A stretch of DNA of 5,073 nt from Oscillospiraceae bacterium (GTDB lineage: Bacteria; Bacillota; Clostridia; Oscillospirales; Oscillospiraceae), in contig JAITGH010000097.1 of assembly GCA_031280855.1 (NCBI GenBank), positions 1 to 5,073 of the forward strand. The letters are read 5' to 3'. The position numbers were made by a program, and so were the translations under genes. Position 1 is the stretch's first letter. The number at the start of each line of letters is the position of its first letter. Below the pieces are notes generated by a model. The model was given only the letters and a program-made list of their open reading frames with translations, did no database searches and had not been told where the DNA came from. This document shows, one piece after another, positions 1-5,073 of the stretch.

Positions 1-1050
1 GTTCATCGCGCATACTAACATGAAACGTGATGGGTACGTCAGCGAGCCGGACGCACGCGAGATAGTGACCGAGCCGTCTTCCAGGGGCTGACGCAAGATT
101 TCAAGCGTGGCGCGGCTGAACTCCGGAAGCTCATCCAGGAACAGCACGCCGTTATGCGCCAGTGAGATCTCACCGGGTCGAGGAATCGTTCCCCCGCCGG
201 CCAGTCCGGCTTGCGAAATTGTGTGGTGCGGCGTACGGAACGGGCGTGCGGTTATGATCGGACGTAAGCTACTCGTCTCACCGGCGATGCTGTGGATTTC
301 GGTCGCTTCTAACGCCTCATCACGTGACATATCCGGGAAGATGGACGGCAATCCGCTGGCAAGCATTGACTTCCCGGTTCCGGGCGGTCCGCACATCAGG
401 ATATTGTGACCTCCGGCGACGGCGATCTCTAATGCGCGTTTTACGTTCTCTTGACCTTTCACGCTGGCGAAGTCACGGCCCGGCGCTTGCTCACGCGCAT
501 ACGCGCTGAAATCGGCGGGAGCGAGCGGCTCGATACGCTCAAGCCCGCGCAGGTGCATCAATAGGTTGCCTACGTTATCCACAGGGTACACGTTAACGCC
601 TTGCGCGAACGAGGCCTCGACTGCGTTGTCCGCAGGTACGTACAAGTCGGTGATGCCGAGCCGCTCCGCGGCCAGCGCCATCGAGATCGTTCCGGTGACG
701 GGGCGCACATCTCCTGATAACGACAACTCACCAACGAATGCGGCGGTCTCCGCTATCGGTGCGATATACTCCGCGCCCGCAAGGATTCCAAGCAACAGCG
801 GAAGGTCATAGATTGTCCCGTTCTTCTTCGTATCGGCGGGTGCGAGGTTGACCGTAATCTGGTTAATCGGGAAGCTGAACCCGGACGCTCGCATTGCGGC
901 GCGTACGCGCTCCCGAGCCTCTTTTACCGCTGCGTCCGGCAATCCTACTATGTCGAAGTGCGGCATCCCTTTCGAAACATCGCATTCCACCGATACTCCG
1001 TATCCGCGTATTCCTCCAAGTCCCAGCGACTTCACCACGGCAAGTGCCAT
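1..1050 (-). CDS. comM: ComM/YifB family Mg-chelatase-like AAA+ ATPase, C-terminus cut by window edge
   Basis: The first 350 residues of a protein that is usually about 500 long; the rest lies beyond the left edge. Seen directly: an N-terminal Lon/S5-like ChlI domain (about residues 20-145, with the family motif NLAPAD near 69 and [13 protein letters not shown] after it), then an AAA+ core with Walker A GPPGTGKS at 221-228, the family motif [11 protein letters not shown] between the Walker boxes, Walker B VLFLDEL at 302-308, and the segment [15 protein letters not shown] at the cut end. Known for the family: ComM is a hexameric branch-migration helicase that helps integrate DNA during natural transformation in Gram-negative bacteria; the role of the Firmicute homologue YifB is not settled. 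The ATG at 1050 is chosen because AAGGAGGG lies 7 bases upstream (1058-1065) and the protein begins [13 protein letters not shown], as family members do. It follows the lipoprotein gene by 45 bases with no terminator visible, so it may be co-transcribed with it. Confidence 0.95.
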   Translation of the reverse strand, partial: MALAVVKSLGLGGIRGYGVSVECDVSKGMPHFDIVGLPDAAVKEARERVRAAMRASGFSFPINQITVNLAPADTKKNGTIYDLPLLLGILAGAEYIAPIAETAAFVGELSLSGDVRPVTGTISMALAAERLGITDLYVPADNAVEASFAQGVNVYPVDNVGNLLMHLRGLERIEPLAPADFSAYAREQAPGRDFASVKGQENVKRALEIAVAGGHNILMCGPPGTGKSMLASGLPSIFPDMSRDEALEATEIHSIAGETSSLRPIITARPFRTPHHTISQAGLAGGGTIPRPGEISLAHNGVLFLDELPEFSRATLEILRQPLEDGSVTISRASGSLTYPSRFMLVCAMN

Positions 1051-1057
1051 CTGCACG

Positions 1058-1065
1058 CCCTCCTT
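1058..1065 (-). promoter_or_regulatory. Shine-Dalgarno of comM/yifB
   Basis: AAGGAGGG on the minus strand, 7 bases before the ATG at 1050. It is close to a perfect anti-16S match and much stronger than the AAAGG sites of the two upstream genes, so comM can be translated independently even if it shares their transcript. Confidence 0.85.
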
Positions 1066-1095
1066 AACTTTTCACATTTCAGCAGATACGACAGT

Positions 1096-1578
1096 TTACT
1101 CAAGCGCTAACGGAGCGTCACGAAGTACCTCGGGCAGCTTGCTGTAATCGTTTGCAACGATGAGTATCACGACGCGTGACTTGCTGTCCTCGATTACACG
1201 TGCGTTGTCGAGCTTCGGGATCTCCTCCGGGCGATAGCCGGACTCGCTGTTCTTAAGCGTGACGACTCGCGCCTTCGCGACAAGCGCGACGGAGTACATG
1301 CTTTCAGAAGCCTTAGCCTTCAGGTACACGATCGTCTCCGACGTCGCGCCTGACGACATGTAGAAGATTGCGCTTTCCACCATGCTTGAGTTCAGCCCGA
1401 AGTTAGAGTACATCAGTTCCGCATTCTCCACGGGTTCAAGCGTTTCGCTGAACGCTCCGCTGGCAAGCGCGTCGTCGATGATCTTCTGCGGGTCGTCGAA
1501 CTTGCCCGCGCAGCTTGAAAGCGTTAGGATCAGCGCAAGCGCGAGCGCTGTTAGGATTGCTTTGCGTAGTCGGTTCAT
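1096..1578 (-). CDS. Small secreted lipoprotein, DUF4358-like
   Basis: A 160-residue lipoprotein. Residues 1-22 form a signal peptide (basic MNRLRK, then a Leu/Ala-rich core) ending in the lipobox LSSC, with the lipidated cysteine at 23. The mature part has no further membrane segment and carries the patterns MYSNFGL and YMSSGATSETIVYLKA, which I recognise as typical of DUF4358 proteins of Clostridia; that assignment is from memory. The function of that family is not established. The ATG at 1578 is preferred over an in-frame start at 1644: it begins right at the signal peptide, it overlaps the stop of the upstream SGNH gene as ATGA (1575-1578), which suggests translational coupling, and AAAGG lies 10 bases upstream (1589-1593). 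The longer version would put 22 polar residues ahead of the signal peptide. The coupling suggests it works at the outer face of the membrane with the SGNH hydrolase, perhaps as an accessory subunit; this is inference. Confidence 0.85.
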   Translation of the reverse strand: MNRLRKAILTALALALILTLSSCAGKFDDPQKIIDDALASGAFSETLEPVENAELMYSNFGLNSSMVESAIFYMSSGATSETIVYLKAKASESMYSVALVAKARVVTLKNSESGYRPEEIPKLDNARVIEDSKSRVVILIVANDYSKLPEVLRDAPLALE

Positions 1579-2525
1579 TGTAGGTCTGCCTTTCTGCCGT
1601 AATCGGTCTTGTCGATGGCGTGCGATTTCAGATACGCCAGCCATGTCTTATAGTAGTTCGCGGTTAGATGCACGCCGTCGAAGCTTGCGATTGCGGGAAG
1701 ATTGCCGCGTTCGTCCGCGAACGCCTCGAACGTGTCGATATAGAAGCACTTCTTCTCCCACGATAACAGCAGCAGCTGAGCATTGATCTCGCGGATGCGG
1801 TCGTTGTTGAAGATCGCGCCCTTATCTTTCGCGGCCGCCGCAGTGACGGGAGTGATCGCTTGAATGTAGATGCTCGCGTCCGGCTGAAGCGCTTGGATGT
1901 CGTCGATGACTTGCCCGTATGCGTCGTGGATTTCGGCGATCTTCATGGAGATCTCGTTGATTCCGAGGAAGATGAAAATCTTGCCGTATTGCTTCAATGC
2001 CAGCGCGTCCATGAGGTTGATGACATCGCCGTTGAACACGACGTGCACGGTCTCAATATTGCGTACGCTGACGGACTTCGCGGCGAATCCGTCGACGCCC
2101 GTGAGTCCGGAGTAGAGCATGAAGCCCTCGGTAAGTGAGTTCCCGATGAACGCGGTGTCTGTGAAGAAGTCGTCTCCGACGGGCTCTGCCTCCGGCACCG
2201 GCTGACCGTAGTCGAAGTCGAGCACGTCGCGTCCGAAGCCGTCGATGAAGCGCGCAGGTTCCGGGGTCGGGGTTGGAGGTTCGGTCGGCGAGGGCTCGAC
2301 CGTCGGCGTAGGCTCGGGAGTCTCTTCGGCGGTCGGCGATGGAGACTCAGAACTTGGCGAGGGCGATGCGGACGCGCCGCTCGGCACCGCAATCGGCGTC
2401 GTCGGATCGGACGGGTGACGCAAGACGTATATGAATATGAATATGGCGGCGATCGCAAGCAATCCAAGCAGTATATATAGTACGATTCCGAGCCCCAGGC
2501 GAGCTCGCCTCTTTGACCTATTCAA
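1575..2525 (-). CDS. Membrane-anchored SGNH/GDSL-type hydrolase with Pro-rich linker
   Basis: A 316-residue protein. It has a short basic N-terminus (NRSKRRAR), one membrane helix at about 11-35, a linker of Pro, Ser, Thr and Glu at about 38-91, and an extracellular SGNH domain at about 120-305. Catalytic blocks seen: block I FIGNSLTEGF with the nucleophile Ser130; a possible block II around AAKSVSVRN (148-156); block III FLGINEIS with Gly188 and Asn190; block V DGVH with Asp283 and His286. Known for the family: SGNH enzymes cleave or transfer acyl esters, including acetyl groups on sugars and peptidoglycan. The substrate here is unknown; removal or transfer of acetyl groups on a cell-surface polymer is a guess from topology. 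The start is the least certain part: there is no in-frame ATG ahead of the membrane helix. TTG at 2525 fits because it starts just before the basic segment and AAAGG (2539-2543) lies 13 bases upstream; TTG at 2537 is an alternative. Starts further upstream would lie at or before the predicted transcript start. Confidence 0.88.
   Translation of the reverse strand: MNRSKRRARLGLGIVLYILLGLLAIAAIFIFIYVLRHPSDPTTPIAVPSGASASPSPSSESPSPTAEETPEPTPTVEPSPTEPPTPTPEPARFIDGFGRDVLDFDYGQPVPEAEPVGDDFFTDTAFIGNSLTEGFMLYSGLTGVDGFAAKSVSVRNIETVHVVFNGDVINLMDALALKQYGKIFIFLGINEISMKIAEIHDAYGQVIDDIQALQPDASIYIQAITPVTAAAAKDKGAIFNNDRIREINAQLLLLSWEKKCFYIDTFEAFADERGNLPAIASFDGVHLTANYYKTWLAYLKSHAIDKTDYGRKADLQ
2253..2414 (-). 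repeat. Low-complexity coding stretch (Pro/Ser/Thr/Glu linker)
   Basis: Codes for about residues 38-91 of the SGNH protein. It consists of irregular SPSP, PEPTP and PTPTPEP units rather than an exact tandem repeat. Such linkers commonly hold an enzyme domain away from the membrane and through the wall. The length of this part is likely to vary between strains by slippage or recombination, which is inference. Confidence 0.75.
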
Positions 2526-2566
2526 CGTAAGAACCAAACCTTTACACTTATATAGATACGCATACC

Positions 2567-2595
2567 ATTCTAACAGAAAGCGAGGAAAAACGCAA
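2567..2595 (-). promoter_or_regulatory. Predicted SigA-type promoter of the leftward SGNH-lipoprotein(-comM) cluster
   Basis: On the minus strand: -35 TTGCGT (2590-2595), a 17-base spacer, and -10 TAGAAT (2567-2572) preceded by TGT, an extended -10. The -35 keeps only the TTG of the consensus, so the extended -10 probably matters. The transcript would begin near 2560, leaving a leader of about 35 bases before the TTG start at 2525. A TATATA at 2549-2554 is a weaker alternative -10 with a poor -35. Confidence 0.55.
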
Positions 2596-2626
2596 GAGGA
2601 AAATTGCGAAGATAGAAAAAAAGTGC

Positions 2627-2655
2627 TTGACAAGCGCAGCGGGATGTGGTAGACT
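2627..2655 (+). promoter_or_regulatory. Predicted SigA-type promoter of the SSS symporter gene
   Basis: A perfect -35 TTGACA (2627-2632), a 17-base spacer, and -10 TAGACT (2650-2655) preceded by TGG, an extended -10. The transcript would start near 2662, giving a leader of about 60 bases. This is the best-matching promoter in the window and diverges from the leftward one, with the two -35 boxes about 30 bases apart. Confidence 0.72.
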
Positions 2656-2662
2656 ACACTTA

Positions 2663-2681
2663 ACTACTGCATTACTGTAGT
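2663..2681 (+). promoter_or_regulatory. Inverted repeat at the symporter transcript start, possible operator
   Basis: ACTAC (2663-2667) and GTAGT (2677-2681) are exact inverted copies around a 9-base centre; TTA/TAA flanks extend the symmetry imperfectly. The repeat begins at about +1 of the predicted transcript, a common place for a repressor site. No regulator gene is in the window and the arms are short, so a chance repeat is possible. Confidence 0.3.
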
Positions 2682-2706
2682 AAATCAATCCCCAATTCAT
2701 TCTTCC

Positions 2707-2712
2707 GGAGGG
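2707..2712 (+). promoter_or_regulatory. Shine-Dalgarno of the symporter gene
   Basis: GGAGGG, 9 bases before the ATG at 2722. It fixes the start and agrees with a first membrane helix beginning at residue 4. Confidence 0.85.
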
Positions 2713-2721
2713 TTTTTACTT

Positions 2722-4245
2722 ATGGCTATCAAGGTCGGGTTACTGATTGCGTTCTTCATTCTTACGATCTGCATCGGGATTTACTCCCGCCGACACGCCG
2801 GAGACGTCGGCTCCTTCGTGCTCGGCGGCAGGAGCGTCGGCATGTGGCTTACCGCGTTCGCTTACGGCACAAGCTATTTCTCTGCGGTCATCTTCGTCGG
2901 CTATGCCGGGCAATTCGGCTGGAAATACGGCATGAGCGCGACGTGGATCGGAATCGGCAACGCCGTTATCGGTTCGCTGCTTGCGTGGGTTGTACTTGGG
3001 CGCAGGACGAGGGTCATGACGCAGCATCTCGGAAGCTCCACGATGCCGGACTTCTTTGAGCGCCGCTACGGCAGCGGTAAGCTGAAGATCGCCGCCAGCG
3101 CGATTATCTTCGTCTTCCTGATACCCTACACCGCATCGCTGTACAACGGACTGTCTCGCATCTTCGCGATGGCGTTCGGAATCGACTACACTTACTGCGT
3201 GATCGCGATGGCGGTGATAACGTGTATTTACGTCGTCGCGGGCGGTTACATGGCGACCGCGATCAACGACTTCATTCAAGGGCTGATCATGCTGGTTGGG
3301 ATCGTGCTGATCATCGTGACTGTAGTCAACGGTCAGGGCGGCTTTAGTGAGGCCGTGCGTAAGCTCGGCGAGATTGAGGAATCCGGCGTACCGCTTGGCT
3401 CGTTAAACTCGCTCTTCGGACCGGATCCCGTTAACCTGTTGGGAGTCGTCGCGCTCACGTCGCTCGGAACCTGGGGCTTACCGCAGATGGTGCACAAGTT
3501 CTACGCGATCAAAAGCGAGAGCGCGGTCAAGCGCGGCACGATAGTCTCGACGCTATTCGCGGTCGTAATCGCGGGCGGCTGCTACTTTTTGGGCGGGTTC
3601 GGACGGTTGTTCGCCGATCGCCCGGAGATCTACAACGCCACAACCGGAGCGCCGATCTTCGACGCGATCATGCCCGCGATGCTGGGCACGCTTTCCGACG
3701 CGCTGATCGGGGTCGCGATGCTGCTGGTATTCTCCGCATCGATGAGCACGCTGTCGTCGCTGGTACTTGCGTCCGGCTCGACGCTTACTCTTGATTTTAT
3801 CAAGCCGCTGTTCCGCAAGGACATGGCGGAGAAGTCGCAGTTGCTGACGATTCGCGTATTGATCGTATTCTTTGTCGTGGTCTCAGGAGGGCTTGCGCTA
3901 TTGCAATACAAGTCTGCGGTAACGTTCATCGCTCAGTTGATGGGGATAAGCTGGGGAGCGCTTGCGGGCGCGTTCATCGCGCCGTTCATGTACGGGCTGT
4001 ACTGGAAGCGCGTGACGGTTCCGGCAGTCTGGGTAAGCTTCGCGGTCGGGGTCGGGATTACGGTCTCGAACATGCTGCTTAACCTCGCGGGGAGACCGTT
4101 CATCAAGTCGCCGATTAACGCGGGCGCGATTGCGATGATCGCGGGACTCGTCGCCGTGCCGCTCGTCTCGCTTGTTACGCGTAAGCCTAAGGCGGAGCTT
4201 ATCGTTAACGCGTTCTCTTGCTTCGATAAGCGGGGTGAGACGTAG
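2722..4245 (+). CDS. Sodium:solute symporter (SSS/SLC5 family), substrate unknown
   Basis: A 507-residue membrane protein of the usual SSS length, with about a dozen or more hydrophobic segments from residue 4 to about 490 and a short polar tail. Family marks seen: FVLGGRSVGMWLTAFAYG (32-49), an early core helix with GTSYFSAVIFVGYAG (49-63), GGYMATAINDFIQG (174-187, equivalent to the GG...D..Q motif of PutP), and FSASMSTLSSLVLASGS starting at 337, where Ser342 and Thr343 align with the Na+-ligating Ser/Thr of PutP. Known for the family: Na+-driven uptake of sugars, amino acids, vitamins or organic acids. The position equal to PutP Asp55 is Tyr52 here, by alignment from memory, so proline is an unlikely substrate. 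ATG at 2722 has GGAGGG (2707-2712) 9 bases upstream. The gene appears to be monocistronic: its own promoter lies upstream and the next gene converges on it. The neighbours do not reveal the substrate. Confidence 0.93.
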   Translation: MAIKVGLLIAFFILTICIGIYSRRHAGDVGSFVLGGRSVGMWLTAFAYGTSYFSAVIFVGYAGQFGWKYGMSATWIGIGNAVIGSLLAWVVLGRRTRVMTQHLGSSTMPDFFERRYGSGKLKIAASAIIFVFLIPYTASLYNGLSRIFAMAFGIDYTYCVIAMAVITCIYVVAGGYMATAINDFIQGLIMLVGIVLIIVTVVNGQGGFSEAVRKLGEIEESGVPLGSLNSLFGPDPVNLLGVVALTSLGTWGLPQMVHKFYAIKSESAVKRGTIVSTLFAVVIAGGCYFLGGFGRLFADRPEIYNATTGAPIFDAIMPAMLGTLSDALIGVAMLLVFSASMSTLSSLVLASGSTLTLDFIKPLFRKDMAEKSQLLTIRVLIVFFVVVSGGLALLQYKSAVTFIAQLMGISWGALAGAFIAPFMYGLYWKRVTVPAVWVSFAVGVGITVSNMLLNLAGRPFIKSPINAGAIAMIAGLVAVPLVSLVTRKPKAELIVNAFSCFDKRGET

Positions 4246-4281
4246 AGCCAGCTGATACGAACGATATGAGTCGAGCTTAAC

Positions 4282-4318
4282 AGATTCTGCTAGAGCAACA
4301 GGTGCTCCAGCAGAATCT
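4282..4318. terminator. Long hairpin between convergent symporter and mntP genes, probable bidirectional terminator
   Basis: AGATTCTGCT (4282-4291) pairs exactly with AGCAGAATCT (4309-4318). Inside it GAGCA (4293-4297) pairs with TGCTC (4303-4307) around a 5-base loop. The single position between the two stems (4292/4308) is A.C in rightward RNA but G.U in leftward RNA, so the stem of about 16 pairs is continuous only for mntP transcripts. The hairpin covers the last codons and stop of mntP and begins 37 bases after the symporter stop. Neither side has a strong U tract (rightward CUUACA, leftward GUUAAGC), so intrinsic termination is not certain; blocking 3' exonuclease is an alternative role. 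Confidence 0.5.
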
Positions 4319-4847
4319 TACACCCGAGCCCGACCAGAATCACGCCGCCGATGATCTCCGCCTTCGAGCCAAGCCTCGAGCCAAACCGCGCACCCAGATA
4401 CACGCCCGCCGCGCTGAACGCGAACGTAGTCGCGCCGATTGTCAGCGCGACCGGCACGATCCAGAATTCCAGCATCACGATTGAGACTCCCGCCGCCATT
4501 GCGTCTATGCTGCTTGCGATTGCCAGCGGCAGCATTACCATAAACGCGAGCGACGAGTTCGAAGCGTCCTCACAGTTGCGTATGCCCTCGTAGATCATGT
4601 GGATCCCGATGATTGAAAGCAGCACTACCGCGATCCAGTGATCGACGGCCTTGATAACGTCTGCGAATGCGGATGCAAGCAGGTAACCAATTGTCGGCAT
4701 GAGCGCCTGCGATACGCCGAAGTACAACCCCACGATTACCGCGGATTTCATACTCGCTTTCCTCAGCGCGAAGCCCTTACAGACCGCCATCGCGAATGCG
4801 TCCATTGACAGCCCGACGGAAAGGATCAGTAGTTCTAACAGTTTCAT
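4290..4847 (-). CDS. mntP: Manganese efflux pump MntP
   Basis: A 185-residue membrane protein of the MntP (YebN, DUF204) family, at the usual length. Six hydrophobic segments are arranged as two related halves. The first half begins LSVGLSMDAFAMAVCKG with Asp16; the second has LAIASSIDAMAAGVS with Asp115. These acidic membrane residues correspond to those required for Mn2+ export in the E. coli protein. Other family marks are YFGVSQALMPTIGY (42-55) and GIHMIYEG (81-88). It sits in the cytoplasmic membrane and protects against excess Mn2+. The ATG at 4847 is chosen over the in-frame ATG at 4859 because GGAGGT (4852-4857) lies just upstream of it and overlaps the earlier ATG. Its 3' end is embedded in the long hairpin at 4282-4318. 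The upstream gene ends 145 bases away. I see no yybP-ykoY manganese riboswitch and no clear promoter in that gap, so its control is open. Confidence 0.95.
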   Translation of the reverse strand: MKLLELLILSVGLSMDAFAMAVCKGFALRKASMKSAVIVGLYFGVSQALMPTIGYLLASAFADVIKAVDHWIAVVLLSIIGIHMIYEGIRNCEDASNSSLAFMVMLPLAIASSIDAMAAGVSIVMLEFWIVPVALTIGATTFAFSAAGVYLGARFGSRLGSKAEIIGGVILVGLGCKILLEHLLL

Positions 4848-4851
4848 TGTA

Positions 4852-4857
4852 ACCTCC
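4852..4857 (-). promoter_or_regulatory. Shine-Dalgarno of mntP
   Basis: GGAGGT on the minus strand, 4 bases before the ATG at 4847. It overlaps the alternative ATG at 4859, so only the downstream start has a usable site. Confidence 0.8.
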
Positions 4858-4886
4858 ATGCGTGTTCATGTATTGCGCATAGTGTG

Positions 4887-4919
4887 GAAACGCTCGCGCA
4901 CTGTCGGCGCGAGTGTTTC
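4887..4919. other. Strong GC-rich hairpin in the mntP upstream region
   Basis: GAAAC (4887-4891) and CTCGCGC (4893-4899) pair with GCGCGAG (4907-4913) and GTTTC (4915-4919) around a 7-base loop. The position between the stem parts is G.U in rightward RNA and A.C in leftward RNA. In leftward RNA it would lie about 40 bases ahead of the mntP start, either as part of the mntP leader or as the 3' end of the upstream gene's transcript. No U tract follows in the leftward direction (GUUUCCACAC). Confidence 0.45.
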
Positions 4920-4945
4920 ATCAGGCGGTCGTTGTATAGAGTCGT

Positions 4946-4961
4946 AAAGCTTGTCAGCTTT
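4946..4961. other. Short inverted repeat downstream of the right-edge gene
   Basis: AAAGCT (4946-4951) and AGCTTT (4956-4961) form an exact 6-base inverted repeat with a 4-base loop. It lies 31 bases after the stop of the right-edge gene and upstream of the larger hairpin. It could be a regulator site near mntP or a weak part of a terminator; at this length it may be chance. Confidence 0.25.
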
Positions 4962-4992
4962 TCCGGAGATTGATTGGCAGGAGCGGGGGAGG

Positions 4993-5073
4993 TTAGTTTC
5001 CATCGCTCAGGATAGCGGTGAGCAGCGCGGGCATAGCCTCCGGCGAGGCTTGCTTGATTACCGCGCCGTACTC
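4993..5073 (-). CDS. C-terminal end of an unidentified protein, cut by window edge
   Basis: An open minus-strand frame entering from the right edge and ending in TAA at 4993-4995. The 26 residues seen include KQASPEAMPALLTAILSDGN at the C-terminus, a normal soluble amphipathic composition. Codon use (GCG, GCC, CTG, ATC) matches the other genes. I cannot assign a family from so short a tail. It reads in the same direction as mntP and is separated from it by 145 bases containing two inverted repeats, so separate transcripts are more likely than one operon. Confidence 0.55.
   Translation of the reverse strand, partial: EYGAVIKQASPEAMPALLTAILSDGN

Noticed and set aside
107..409. Plus-strand 100-codon open frame (and others at 566-811 and 848-1147) antisense to comM
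   Set aside because: They lie over conserved Walker A/B and ChlI coding sequence on the other strand and have no features of their own.
1579..1644. Longer lipoprotein starting at 1644
   Set aside because: It would place 22 polar residues before the signal peptide; the ATG at 1578 with the ATGA overlap and lipobox at Cys23 fits better.
1382..1786. Plus-strand 134-codon open frame across the lipoprotein and SGNH genes
   Set aside because: It spans the ends of two well-supported minus-strand genes, shows Ser/Arg-rich antisense composition and has no motif.
1994..2467. Minus-strand 157-codon open frame overlapping the SGNH gene
   Set aside because: It is a frame-shifted reading of the Pro-rich and SGNH coding sequence, extremely rich in Arg and Ser, with no domain; the SGNH frame has intact catalytic motifs.
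2526..2633. Longer SGNH protein starting at TTG 2633
   Set aside because: The extra 36 codons cover the predicted -35 and -10 boxes and the likely transcript start, and begin next to the rightward -35 box.
2740..3279. Minus-strand 179-codon open frame antisense to the symporter
   Set aside because: Its Arg/Asp/His-rich composition is typical of the antisense of a GC-biased membrane protein gene; no Shine-Dalgarno or recognisable motif.
4862..4947. Plus-strand small ORF through the hairpin upstream of mntP
   Set aside because: It is the end of a longer open frame antisense to mntP (from 4699), without a Shine-Dalgarno or protein-like pattern.
4860..5073. yybP-ykoY manganese riboswitch upstream of mntP
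   Set aside because: Expected from the gene's function, but I could not find the conserved core bases on the minus strand; the only strong structure is a simple hairpin.
1..5073. Mobile element, CRISPR array, tRNA or defence system
   Set aside because: No transposase, integrase, terminal repeats, regularly spaced repeats, tRNA cloverleaf or defence-type domain was seen; gene content and codon use look uniform and chromosomal.

Overview
The window looks like ordinary chromosomal DNA from a moderately GC-rich Gram-positive bacterium, most likely a member of Clostridia (Firmicutes). The reasons are strong AGGAGG-type ribosome binding sites, SigA-like promoters with TGn extended -10 elements, a lipoprotein that resembles the clostridial DUF4358 family, and a membrane-anchored SGNH hydrolase with a Pro/Ser/Thr/Glu-rich extracellular linker. 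The lineage call is inference from gene content; the window holds no rRNA or other phylogenetic marker.

Layout. The left half (1-2525) is a leftward gene cluster read SGNH hydrolase -> lipoprotein -> comM/yifB. The first two overlap by 4 bases (ATGA) and the third follows after 45 bases with its own strong Shine-Dalgarno; comM runs off the left edge with its C-terminal part missing. A divergent intergenic region (2526-2721) carries a promoter for each direction, and an imperfect inverted repeat sits at the predicted start of the rightward transcript. Rightward from it is a complete sodium:solute symporter of the SSS family (2722-4245). It converges on mntP, a Mn2+ efflux pump on the minus strand (4290-4847), with a long hairpin between them that overlaps the end of mntP. 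Upstream of mntP is a 145-base gap with a second strong hairpin, then the last 26 codons of an unidentified minus-strand gene cut by the right edge.

Function. The SGNH hydrolase and the lipoprotein are probably translationally coupled and both face the outside of the membrane, so a joint role in modifying a cell-surface polymer (for example acetyl-ester removal or transfer) is the best guess. comM/yifB is a DNA-processing AAA+ protein with no evident functional link to them. The symporter and mntP are separate transport genes: Na+-coupled uptake of an unknown organic solute, and Mn2+ export. I found no mobile element, CRISPR array, tRNA or clear riboswitch. The points most worth a second look are the coupled SGNH-lipoprotein pair, the two hairpins flanking and overlapping mntP, the repeat at the symporter promoter, and the symporter's substrate site.
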